Notes under the pieces: generated by a model | The model's input: the letters and a program-made list of their open reading frames with translations, nothing else | What the model was told of the DNA's origin: nothing | Databases searched by the model: none | In this document: positions 34,762-43,501 of the stretch, one piece after another | Layout of the letters: each line of letters begins with the position of its first letter | Numbering within the stretch: position 1 is the first letter of the stretch | From: Clostridiales bacterium | GTDB taxonomy: Bacteria; Bacillota; Clostridia; Christensenellales; CAG-138 | Assembly: GCA_918244965.1 (NCBI GenBank) | Contig: CAKJYC010000012.1 | Location: 1-64,000 of the forward strand | Direction: 5' to 3' | Length of the DNA: 64,000 nucleotides | Position numbers and translations under genes: made by a program

Positions 34762-36366
34762 TTAATATGATGGATCGGATTGCATCCGCATCGCCGCCCG
34801 GATCAGACCGAGAAACAGCGGGTGCGGACGCGTGGGCCGGCTCTTGAACTCCGGATGATACTGCACGCCGATGTAAAACGGCAGGCCGGAAACCTCCGCG
34901 GCTTCGGCAAGCTGACCGTCCGGCGAAACGCCGGAGAACGTCAGCCCGGCCTGCTCCAATCGCTGTCGGAACACGTTGTTGACCTCGTAGCGGTGACGGT
35001 GTCGCTCCGAGATCGCGTCCAGCATGTACAGCCGCCACAGCTGCGTGTCGGGCCGGATCCTGCACGGATATGCGCCGAGCCGCAGCGTGCCGCCCTTGTC
35101 GATCGTGTCGCTCTGCCCCGGCATGAAGTCGATCACCTTGTGGCTGCTGTCCGGATCGAACTCGCCGGAGTTCGCGTCGTCCCAGCCGAGCGCGCTTCGC
35201 GCGTATTCGATGCACAGGATCTGCATGCCGAGACAGATGCCGAGGTACGGCAGCGCGTGCGTGCGCGCATACCGCGCCGCCGCGATCATGCCCTCGATCC
35301 CGCGGCTGCCAAACCCGCCCGGCACAATCACGCCGTCGACGTTTGCAAGCTGCTCGTCGGAGAACCGCTCCGAATCGAGCCAGCGGATCAGCACCTTGAC
35401 GCCGCAGGCGTAGCCCGCGTGCTTGAGCGCCTCGACGATCGACAGGTACGCGTCGTGCAGCTGCGTGTACTTTCCTACGATCGCGATCGTGACCGCGCCG
35501 CGCGCCTGCTTGATGCGTTCCGTCATCTCGCGCCAGTCCGAAAGCTCCGGCGCGGGCGTTTCAAGGCCGAGCTTGCGGCACACAACGCCGGAGAAGTTCG
35601 CCTCTTCAAGGTACAGCGGCGCTTCATAGAGCACCGGCAGCGTCAGGTTTTCGATCACGCAGTCCGGTTCCACGCCGCAGAAGCCCGCGATCTTCTCAAA
35701 GATCGACGGATCGTTGATCGGTTCGTCGCAGCGCAACACGATGATGTCCGGCGAAATGCCGTAGCCCTGCAGCTCCTTGACCGAATGCTGCGTCGGCTTG
35801 GATTTGTGCTCGCCGCTTGCCCGGAGGTACGGAACCAGCGTCACGTGGATGTAGAGCGCGTTTTCGCGGCCGACCTCGCGGCCGACCTGCCGGATCGCTT
35901 CCAGAAACGGCTGGCCTTCGATGTCGCCGATCGTGCCGCCGACCTCTGTGATGACCACGTCCGCGTTCGTCTGCTCGCCCGCACGGTAGATAAAATGCTT
36001 GATCTCGTCGGTGATATGCGGGATCATCTGTACCGTCTTGCCCAAATAGCCGCCCTGCCGTTCGCGCGCAAGCACGTTCGCATAGACCTTGCCGGTCGTC
36101 AGGTTCGAGTACCGGTTCAGGTCCTCGTCGATGAAGCGCTCGTAGTGGCCGAGGTCCAGATCGGTCTCCGCGCCGTCCTCGGTCACGTACACCTCGCCGT
36201 GCTGGTACGGGCTCATCGTGCCCGGATCGACATTGATGTACGGATCCAGCTTCTGCGCCGCGACCTTCAGCCCGCGCGCCTTTAAGAGCCTGCCGAGCGA
36301 CGCCGCCGTAATGCCCTTGCCGAGTCCCGAAACGACCCCGCCGGTTACAAAAATGTACTTTGTCAT
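34762..36366 (-). CDS. pyrG: CTP synthase
   Basis: [32 protein letters not shown]; GATase motif YLGICLGMQ. Confidence 0.97.
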   Translation of the reverse strand: MTKYIFVTGGVVSGLGKGITAASLGRLLKARGLKVAAQKLDPYINVDPGTMSPYQHGEVYVTEDGAETDLDLGHYERFIDEDLNRYSNLTTGKVYANVLARERQGGYLGKTVQMIPHITDEIKHFIYRAGEQTNADVVITEVGGTIGDIEGQPFLEAIRQVGREVGRENALYIHVTLVPYLRASGEHKSKPTQHSVKELQGYGISPDIIVLRCDEPINDPSIFEKIAGFCGVEPDCVIENLTLPVLYEAPLYLEEANFSGVVCRKLGLETPAPELSDWREMTERIKQARGAVTIAIVGKYTQLHDAYLSIVEALKHAGYACGVKVLIRWLDSERFSDEQLANVDGVIVPGGFGSRGIEGMIAAARYARTHALPYLGICLGMQILCIEYARSALGWDDANSGEFDPDSSHKVIDFMPGQSDTIDKGGTLRLGAYPCRIRPDTQLWRLYMLDAISERHRHRYEVNNVFRQRLEQAGLTFSGVSPDGQLAEAAEVSGLPFYIGVQYHPEFKSRPTRPHPLFLGLIRAAMRMQSDPSY

Positions 36367-36406
36367 TCCCTCATTCCTTCATTTCTTCATTCTTCATTCT
36401 TCATTT
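36364..36406 (-). repeat. Degenerate heptanucleotide repeat (AATGAAG)n at pyrG start
   Basis: Minus strand AAATGAAGAATGAAGAATGAAGAAATGAAGGAATGAGGGAATG. Confidence 0.85.
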
Positions 36407-36411
36407 GAGAA

Positions 36412-36451
36412 GGCGCCCGTCCGAGGGGTGTTGTCCCTACGGACGAGCGCC
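36412..36451. repeat. Long imperfect inverted repeat
   Basis: GGCGCCCGTCCGAGGGGTGTTGTCCCTACGGACGAGCGCC. Confidence 0.75.
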
Positions 36452-36645
36452 TTTGCGCTCATCTGGTTCGCGCCGCACGGCGGCACAGCTTTTCGGTTTT
36501 TCTATCTGCTCCGCAGAGAAGATATATCTTATATAAAAACATGTGAAACAGTATATCCGCGCAGCCGCCGTTTGTCAAGACCTATTTTTCGAATTTTGCA
36601 AGACCGCCGTCCGCGCCGTCTGAACGGACAAAACGCACGGCGCGC

Positions 36646-36674
36646 TTGTCAATTTGACGACGCTGTGCTATACT
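36646..36674 (+). promoter_or_regulatory. Predicted promoter abutting the carboxypeptidase start (possible leaderless mRNA)
   Basis: TTGTCA-17-TATACT-7nt-ATG, no Shine-Dalgarno. Confidence 0.6.
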
Positions 36675-36681
36675 GTGTGGC

Positions 36682-38199
36682 ATGAAACGGTACCGTTTTT
36701 TCCTGCTGCTGCTGTGCATGGCGCTTCTGCTGACGCCGAAGCCGATCGCAGCGGAACAGAATACCCCCACGCCCGTTCCGGAGGAAACGCCGGAGCCGTC
36801 GCCCACGCCGCCGTTCGGGATCGGGCTCGGTTTTGACGACGCGCAGCGCGAGGAACGCGAGAAAGCGCATCAGAAGGTCCTGAGAGCCGCCGGCGCAAAG
36901 GGCATCTACGTTGTCGACGCGCACGACCTGTCGCTGTGCTATTTTTCGCGCCGCGAGCATGAGCAGTTTGCGCCGGGCAGCACGACCAAGATCATGACGG
37001 CGCTGCTGACGCTTGAAAACGTTTCGCTCGACGACATCGGCGTTGCCACGCCTGAAGCGACGCGGTTCGGCGGCACCAATACGATCCTCGGCCTGTACAC
37101 GGGCGAGGAAATGCGCGTCGAGGATCTTCTGTACGGGCTGATGCTCGTATCCGGCAACGACTGCGCCGTTACGCTCGCGGTTCTGATGGACGGCTCGGAG
37201 GAAGCGTTTGCCGAGCGCATGAACGCGCGCGCCCTGTCGCTCGGCATGGTCGACACGGATTTCACGAATCCGTGCGGCAGAAACGTCGGCCGGAACCTGT
37301 CGACGCCGTACGATATGGCGCTGCTGACGCAGGAGGCGCTGAAAAACCCGCAGTTCTGCAAGATCGTCGGCACAGCGGAGTACACGATCCCGACCAATGA
37401 AAAGCGCAAGCAGCCGCTTGAGATCCGCAACAGCAATCATCTCGTTTCGGATCAGCCGGGGAGAGGGTATCACTATCCTTACGCGATCGGCGTCAAGACC
37501 GGCGCGACCGCGCTCGGAACCAATCTGGTCACGGCGGCAACGCGCGAGGACGTGACGATCATCTGTGTGCAGATGGGAAAGCTCGGCGAGGACAACAAGG
37601 CAAAGCGGAACGAGCTGTTTGCGCGCTCGATCCAGATCTTCGAGTATGTGTTTACATACGAATATGCGACCGTCGACGCCGAGACGATGCTCGGCAGCTA
37701 TTCGGAGACTGTCGCGTGCTTCGGCGCGGATCCCGCCGATCCGAACGGCGGCATGCTGACCGTACATGCGGACACGACGGGCGCGACGGCGTTCCGGCCG
37801 ATCCGCGAGATCGACCTGCTGAAGAGCGGCGAAGCGGAATTCACCGTAACGACCGAGCTCAAAGCGGTTGCGCCGGTGAAAGAGGGGGATACGCTCGGCA
37901 CGGTGACCTTCTCCTACGACGGACGCGACTGGTTTGCGCTGCCGCTGGTCGCCGACCGCGATGTGGAGCTTCCGCCCACGCCGATCCCGGCCACGCCGAT
38001 TCCCGTGACCGGGGACCCGATCCCCGATCCGACGCCCGCGCCCACGCCGGTCCCGACGTCCGCGCCCACGCCTGCGCCGACGCCCGCCCCCGCCGCGCCC
38101 GCGCCTTCCGGCGCCCCGACGTGGCTTTGGATCGCACTTCCCGCCGCAGCCGCTGCCGCTGCAGCCGGCGTCTTCCTCTGGAAGCGAAAAAAGCAGTAA
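36682..38199 (+). CDS. D-alanyl-D-alanine carboxypeptidase (S11) with C-terminal TM anchor
   Basis: PGSTTKIMTALL (SxxK), VSGNDCAV (SxN), GVKTGATALG (KTG); Pro/Thr linker, then TM and WKRKKQ. Confidence 0.9.
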   Translation: MKRYRFFLLLLCMALLLTPKPIAAEQNTPTPVPEETPEPSPTPPFGIGLGFDDAQREEREKAHQKVLRAAGAKGIYVVDAHDLSLCYFSRREHEQFAPGSTTKIMTALLTLENVSLDDIGVATPEATRFGGTNTILGLYTGEEMRVEDLLYGLMLVSGNDCAVTLAVLMDGSEEAFAERMNARALSLGMVDTDFTNPCGRNVGRNLSTPYDMALLTQEALKNPQFCKIVGTAEYTIPTNEKRKQPLEIRNSNHLVSDQPGRGYHYPYAIGVKTGATALGTNLVTAATREDVTIICVQMGKLGEDNKAKRNELFARSIQIFEYVFTYEYATVDAETMLGSYSETVACFGADPADPNGGMLTVHADTTGATAFRPIREIDLLKSGEAEFTVTTELKAVAPVKEGDTLGTVTFSYDGRDWFALPLVADRDVELPPTPIPATPIPVTGDPIPDPTPAPTPVPTSAPTPAPTPAPAAPAPSGAPTWLWIALPAAAAAAAAGVFLWKRKKQ

Positions 38200-38202
38200 A
38201 GC

Positions 38203-38243
38203 AAAGCGTGCTCCGGATCTTTCCGGAACACGCTTTTTTGTTT
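38203..38243 (+). terminator. Intrinsic terminator
   Basis: AAGCGTGCTCCGGATCTTTCCGGAACACGCTTTTTTG. Confidence 0.85.
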
Positions 38244-38253
38244 CCGTCTGCTT

Positions 38254-40920
38254 TCAGTGCCGGTCGATCAGCAGCCAGCTGCTGCCGTTGATCGTCCCGT
38301 CTTTCGTACATGCAAAGCAATACCGGAGCTCACCGGAGGTCACGACGGCGCACCAGACGTCCTCTGCGTTCCCGAACAGCCGTACCTCGGCGTCGAGATC
38401 GCTTGCGTTCAGGGAATCGGCGAATCCGATCGCGGAAAGGCGGGAAACGTACACCGAGGTACACCGGTCGGTCGGCTGTACATACCGTTCCGCAATGTAT
38501 CCCGGATAGTCGTCAAAGAAGAAATCGTAGCCGTCGGCGTAAGCGTTCGAGAGTGTGCTGTCGAAGGAGAAGCTGAACTCCGGCTTTCCGGAAAACTTGT
38601 ACCGGTAGATCATGAAATCGCCGCCGGGGCCGACGGTCTCCAGCGTGCCTGCGTCCGAACGGACCACGTCGTACGTTTCATCCAGATAGAACTCGATGTT
38701 CGATCGCGCGATACAGAACCACAGATCATCGACAACACCCGCATCGTATGTCGATACGGTGATCCAGCACGGCTTGTCGTCCGAGATATTCCCGTAGCGG
38801 TCGTCGCAGATGAACTCGTATTGGAGCCCGTTGCGCGTGACGAACGCAAGCCAGAGATCCTCGTACTCCTCGTCCTTGAAGAATTCGGCGCCGATATCCT
38901 TTGCGTTCACGGTGCCGCGGAATCCGGTCAGGGAGAGCCGGGGAATGCAGATGCCGTTGCAGAGCTCGGTACCCTTCAGATACCGCTTCGCGATCGCGGC
39001 CGGAATGCTGCCGGAATACTCGGTTTCCTCCTCGGCCTCCCAGAGATTCGCGTCGAAGGAGAACGCCAGCTCCGTGTTTGCAAAGCAGAACGAATACAGC
39101 ATGCCGATCTCGTATTCGACCTCGACCGTTTTCAGCGCGCCCATCAGCGCTTCCATCCGGCTGTACGGCACGGAGATATACCGGCAGACCCCGGACCGGT
39201 CGATCGCCGCCAGGAGATCGCCGGTCGGTTCGGTCTCGCGTTTGTCCGGAATGCTGCGATGCAGGGCCGTCTCGACATACGCCGCCCAGTCCATCGCCAT
39301 AAGCGCGTCATAGGTGTACATCTCCAGCGGCGCAAAGCGCCCCGATTTGAACAGCAGGTACAGGTCCTCGTCTTTTGTTCGCTTGACCGTCGCGCCTTTG
39401 TCTTCGTCGTATTCATCCACCGTTTCGGACGTGATTTTACCGTCCTGCAGGCCGAGGTATACCGTCCAGTAAAGCCCTGTAGACGCATCGCTGTGGAACA
39501 GGCCGGGATAGTTGTCGTTGTCGGTATACGCAAGATCGCTGCTGCCCTCGTTCCATCCGCAGCTGATCTGTCCGATCTCCCGGATACGGGTTACGTAGGT
39601 GTACACAATGCATGCGGCGCCGGCGTGGCTTCCGTCGCCGTTGTAGATCAGAAGCTCCGGTACGCCGTTCATATCCATATCGAAGAGCGCGAAGCGATGC
39701 GGCTCGTCGTTCAGATACTGCCCCGGCGAGGCCTCCGGATACAGCCGGTCCCGGATAAAACGGTAATACGCGTCGACCCACATGGGCACATCCCGCGATT
39801 TGTTCTCGTGATGGTTGATCGTCTCCTGCACGCACTCGGTATATGCCTTTAATCCCTTTTCGTTCGGGTGCATGGAGTAGGAGCTGATGAAATCTTTCTT
39901 CTCCATGTCGATATGATCCGTCAGATCCTGCGCACGCTTAAAGAACATGATCGGATAGATGAACTGCCGGGTCGGCAGGCTGTATGCCCCGTGTCCCTCA
40001 AACGCTGTTTCCACCGAGCAGAACTCGATATCCAGGCCGTAGAGCGTCTGGCATTCCAGCACAAGCAGCCGAAGCCGGTCATTCAGTGCGCCGACGGCCT
40101 GATTGATATAATCGCATTCCCAGGTGTTGAACAGCGGCATGCCGATGTTGCCCGCCTTGCTCAAAAGCGGCGGGTAGCCGACCACGATGATCGTTGCGTT
40201 CGGTGCAGCGGCATGGATGCGCAGATATGCGTCAAGAATATCGTCGTGCGTGCTGCCGGGATCGTAAAAATGCTTCAGCTTGGCATCAATATTGTCATAT
40301 AACTCCGAGGAGAAGATTCCGCGGAACGCAGCCAGCTTGAGGACCTCGACGAATCCGACGTCGTTTCCGCCGATGGAAACGGTCACGTAATCCACGTCCT
40401 CGCGCGAATACTTCCCAAGCGTTCCGTCGTAGAAAATATTCAGCTGACCGGGCAGATAATACGTGCCGGAAACGCCGTCCCGGTCGTACACCTTCTTCTG
40501 CTCGCCCGGATGGATCTGCTTGGTCGGGTCCGGGTTATAGCGGGTCCTGACGATGTTCTCCGTTTCCGCGCCGGATGCAGCGGCAAAAAACCAGTTTTTG
40601 CCGCGCGTCATGGAAACGCTGCGGCCGGTCGCCGGGTCGTTGAGGCGGAGCTGACCGCTCCATGCAAGCGTCGACCGGTGCGCCAGCCAGTCCTCCCAGG
40701 CCTGCCGGTTCTCCCTGCGCTGCCGGATATCCTTGATCTCCTGACCGTAAAAGTCCTCGTTTCCCTCGCCCGACGCGTAGGAATCGCCGAGCGACACGAC
40801 GATACAGGGGTCGTCGTCCGCCGCTGCGGCGCCTTGCGCGATGCAGGGCGCGCCGCTCAGAAGGACCGCAAGACAAAGCAGGAACGCCGCCAGCCGTTTT
40901 CGGATAAGAATTGCGCGCAT
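38254..40920 (-). CDS. Secreted SGNH/GDSL hydrolase-like protein with EF-hand/FG-GAP-like segment and duplicated C-terminal domain
   Basis: Signal peptide; CIVVSLGDSYASGEGNED and VSIGGNDVGFVE SGNH blocks; ALFDMDMNGVPELLIYNGDG; two C-terminal repeats. Confidence 0.8.
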   Translation of the reverse strand: MRAILIRKRLAAFLLCLAVLLSGAPCIAQGAAAADDDPCIVVSLGDSYASGEGNEDFYGQEIKDIRQRRENRQAWEDWLAHRSTLAWSGQLRLNDPATGRSVSMTRGKNWFFAAASGAETENIVRTRYNPDPTKQIHPGEQKKVYDRDGVSGTYYLPGQLNIFYDGTLGKYSREDVDYVTVSIGGNDVGFVEVLKLAAFRGIFSSELYDNIDAKLKHFYDPGSTHDDILDAYLRIHAAAPNATIIVVGYPPLLSKAGNIGMPLFNTWECDYINQAVGALNDRLRLLVLECQTLYGLDIEFCSVETAFEGHGAYSLPTRQFIYPIMFFKRAQDLTDHIDMEKKDFISSYSMHPNEKGLKAYTECVQETINHHENKSRDVPMWVDAYYRFIRDRLYPEASPGQYLNDEPHRFALFDMDMNGVPELLIYNGDGSHAGAACIVYTYVTRIREIGQISCGWNEGSSDLAYTDNDNYPGLFHSDASTGLYWTVYLGLQDGKITSETVDEYDEDKGATVKRTKDEDLYLLFKSGRFAPLEMYTYDALMAMDWAAYVETALHRSIPDKRETEPTGDLLAAIDRSGVCRYISVPYSRMEALMGALKTVEVEYEIGMLYSFCFANTELAFSFDANLWEAEEETEYSGSIPAAIAKRYLKGTELCNGICIPRLSLTGFRGTVNAKDIGAEFFKDEEYEDLWLAFVTRNGLQYEFICDDRYGNISDDKPCWITVSTYDAGVVDDLWFCIARSNIEFYLDETYDVVRSDAGTLETVGPGGDFMIYRYKFSGKPEFSFSFDSTLSNAYADGYDFFFDDYPGYIAERYVQPTDRCTSVYVSRLSAIGFADSLNASDLDAEVRLFGNAEDVWCAVVTSGELRYCFACTKDGTINGSSWLLIDRH

Positions 40921-41720
40921 CAGCGATCCACCTCCTCAGCCGTCATGGATTCCAGAAGCGCCGCGTCGATCCGCGAGACCGGTTTTACGCGGAGCGCGGA
41001 GGGGTCCGGCAGGATCTCAAAAAAGGTCGTTGCCGCGCTGTCATACTGCACGCACAGCCCGGTCTCGGACAGAAGATGCATCACGTCCCAGTGTTCCCCG
41101 TCGTTGAAGGAGAGCGGGTTTGCGGTGACCGAGCCGTTGATCGACAGGATCGACCAGATCACGCCGTCTCCGGTCATGTACAGCGTCTGATAGGTCGGAT
41201 GACGCTCGCCGGATTGTGCGGAGATCTCCTTTTCCTCCGTATAGGAGCCGTCGGCGGCGTAGGACGTCGTGATCGGCGCCTGCGTAAAGCCCCGGTCCGC
41301 GAGGTCGCGGTACGCCTCCGCCTCCGTCTGCGCGGTCTGCGAAGCCGACAGACGCGTTTCGGAAACGATCGTTCCGGCTTCCTCCAGCATGGTCCGCGTA
41401 TCCGGACGCGCGAGCTCTGTATTCGAGATGAACTCCGGCGGCGTCGGTTTGTGCTCGAATTCGTAAATGCTCTGCCGTTCGTCGCCCGCATCCTTTCGGA
41501 ACGGGTTCGGGATGACGCCGAAGTGTATCAGAAGAAATACGGCGAGCACGCCCAAAAGCAGCGCGTTCACGGCGACCAGAACGATCGCAAGCGTGTGCCG
41601 TTTCTTGTTTGCCGGCGCTTTTTGCGGCCCGCGCGCAGGCGAGGCGCCTTTTGAACAGTACGGGCAGCGGCCGTCCGCGTTCAGCGGTCTGCCGCAGCGC
41701 ATGCAGAATCTTGCTTCCAT
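40920..41720 (-). CDS. Zinc-ribbon single-TM protein of unknown function
   Basis: MEARFCMRCGRPLNADGRCPYCS, then TM LAIVLVAVNALLLGVLAVFLLI; ATGA overlap with the SGNH gene. Confidence 0.7.
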   Translation of the reverse strand: MEARFCMRCGRPLNADGRCPYCSKGASPARGPQKAPANKKRHTLAIVLVAVNALLLGVLAVFLLIHFGVIPNPFRKDAGDERQSIYEFEHKPTPPEFISNTELARPDTRTMLEEAGTIVSETRLSASQTAQTEAEAYRDLADRGFTQAPITTSYAADGSYTEEKEISAQSGERHPTYQTLYMTGDGVIWSILSINGSVTANPLSFNDGEHWDVMHLLSETGLCVQYDSAATTFFEILPDPSALRVKPVSRIDAALLESMTAEEVDR

Positions 41721-41736
41721 AGTTCCCTCCTTGTGC

Positions 41737-42405
41737 TCAGCCTTCTTTCGCGTCCATCAGAAGCCAGCCGAGGCTGACCGGCGCGGAGAAGGCCGTGCCG
41801 CAGTAGACGCACACGCGCGCGCCCGCCGCGGGCAGCGGACCGCCGCAGTTCGGGCAGTTGAAGCCCCGGATCGGGCTGTCCGGATCGTCCGCATAGCCTG
41901 CGACGTAGCAGAGGGTCAGCCGCCGCTCACGCGGGGTGTCGGCCGTGTCGGTAAAGCCCACCGCTGCCTGACAGAACAGCAGCTTCTTGCGCGTCAGCCC
42001 GTCGTATGCCGCGATCGTGACGCGATGCACGGTCACGCCGTCCTTCACGTCGGCGGGCAGACGGTCCGCGAACGTATCCTTGAAAAACTCGGTCGCGTCG
42101 TCGGCGAACAGCACCTTGCCCTCGATTCCGCTCTGATAATACGTTTTCGCGTCGCGGCGCACGCGCTCGGCGAACACCTGCGGGTTGAAATCCGGGAAAT
42201 CCTTCAGGATCTTCGGCAGAAGCACCGATTCGAGCGACGACAGCGAGCGCGGCTTTTCCGGCTCCTGATCCGCCTTGATCGCATCATCCAGCGCGTCCTT
42301 CAGATACCGAAGACGCGACCGTATCCCCTTTGTTGCGGCGCGAAGACCGAAGAATCCCAGCGTAATCGCTCCCGTGACGATCAGCGCGATTTGCCACCAT
42401 TCCAT
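41737..42405 (-). CDS. Membrane protein with Tim44-like region and C-terminal zinc ribbon
   Basis: N-terminal TM; LPKILKDFPDFNPQVFAERVRRDAKTYYQ; FNCPNCGGPLPAAGARVCVYCG. Confidence 0.65.
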   Translation of the reverse strand: MEWWQIALIVTGAITLGFFGLRAATKGIRSRLRYLKDALDDAIKADQEPEKPRSLSSLESVLLPKILKDFPDFNPQVFAERVRRDAKTYYQSGIEGKVLFADDATEFFKDTFADRLPADVKDGVTVHRVTIAAYDGLTRKKLLFCQAAVGFTDTADTPRERRLTLCYVAGYADDPDSPIRGFNCPNCGGPLPAAGARVCVYCGTAFSAPVSLGWLLMDAKEG

Positions 42406-42487
42406 GTCTGACCTCCGAAAAGAAACCTTATGGTTTCAGTTTGGACGCAATTCCTTCGTTTGTCAAGCAAAGTTTTTTCTTTGAGGG

Positions 42488-42506
42488 GCATTCCCCACAG
42501 GAATGC
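42488..42506. promoter_or_regulatory. Inverted repeat in divergent intergenic region (candidate operator)
   Basis: GCATTCC-CCACA-GGAATGC. Confidence 0.45.
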
Positions 42507-42529
42507 GACATATTTGCACCAATCAAAGG

Positions 42530-42558
42530 TTGACATTCCGCCCGCCATGCCGTAAAAT
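42530..42558 (+). promoter_or_regulatory. Predicted sigmaA promoter
   Basis: TTGACA-17-TAAAAT. Confidence 0.6.
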
Positions 42559-42616
42559 ATACAATAAGAATGGACTGTCATTCGATCCGAATCTAACAGA
42601 AATGAGAGGGGTTTGT

Positions 42617-43498
42617 ATGGAAGAAAAGAAAAGAACCGTTACCAAGGTATCGAGCGGCGAAAAGGCCAGGAAAGCATCCGCGCCTGCGGAAGAAGTGAAG
42701 GCGACCGGCAAGAAGGTCGGAGGTCTTACCAAGGCGGAGGAAAAGAGCAAGGCTACGACGCTGCGCATCGTTTCAGCGATCCTTTGGCTGGCGGCGATCG
42801 CCTGCGAAGTGCTGGCGATCCTGGTCGTTTTCAGAGCGCTCCGTCTGCCGGGTCTCGAAAAAGCGCGCATATGGTGGATCATCGGCTTCATGGCCGTGGA
42901 CTTCATCTGCTGCGTCATAGCGGGTCTGCTTTGGAAGAAGGCGAGCCATCTGGATCCGTTCAGCGGAAAGAACAAGTTCCTGTTCTTCATTCTGTCGCAG
43001 CTCGGCGCGATCATGGCGGCAGTCTGCTTCCTCCCGCTGATCATCATCGTGCTTGCCAGCAAGGAGGATAAGCTCGACAAGAAGAGCAAGACCATCGTAA
43101 CCATCGTCGCCTGTGTTCTGCTTGCGATCGCGTGCCTGCTCGGCATTGATTTCCATCCGCTTAACGCGGAGCAGAAGGCGGAAGCTGCGCAGCAGCTCGG
43201 CGATTACAAGAAGGTCTACTGGACCAGATACGGTCACAAGTATCATCTGTATGAAAACTGCCAGGCGATCAGGAATTCTACCGACGTCAGCTACAGCGAA
43301 GGCGAGGAGATCGACGGCGAATTCGTCCCGGCAGTCACAGTCGCAATGGACAACGGCTGCACCGGCCTTTGCGCATTCTGCGCAAGAGATGCGGAAAAAG
43401 AGGGCAAGAACCTGGACGGTATCGTACTGGATGACGGCTCACGCGTAGGCGACGGCGAAGCTCCCGCGCAGGACCTGACCACTGTGCCTGAGGAATAA
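42617..43498 (+). CDS. Multi-TM membrane protein with Lys-rich N-terminus and Ada-like Cys C-terminal motif
   Basis: MEEKKRTVTKVSSGEKARKASAPAEEVKATGKK; TM segments; YGHKYHLYENCQAI...CAFCARD; start trimmed. Confidence 0.65.
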   Translation: MEEKKRTVTKVSSGEKARKASAPAEEVKATGKKVGGLTKAEEKSKATTLRIVSAILWLAAIACEVLAILVVFRALRLPGLEKARIWWIIGFMAVDFICCVIAGLLWKKASHLDPFSGKNKFLFFILSQLGAIMAAVCFLPLIIIVLASKEDKLDKKSKTIVTIVACVLLAIACLLGIDFHPLNAEQKAEAAQQLGDYKKVYWTRYGHKYHLYENCQAIRNSTDVSYSEGEEIDGEFVPAVTVAMDNGCTGLCAFCARDAEKEGKNLDGIVLDDGSRVGDGEAPAQDLTTVPEE

Positions 43499-43501
43499 AC
43501 C

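Noticed and set aside
31476-36285. Large plus-strand ORFs (658, 572, 501 aa) opposite glmS, glnA and pyrG
   Set aside because: All antisense to highly conserved enzymes with intact motifs.
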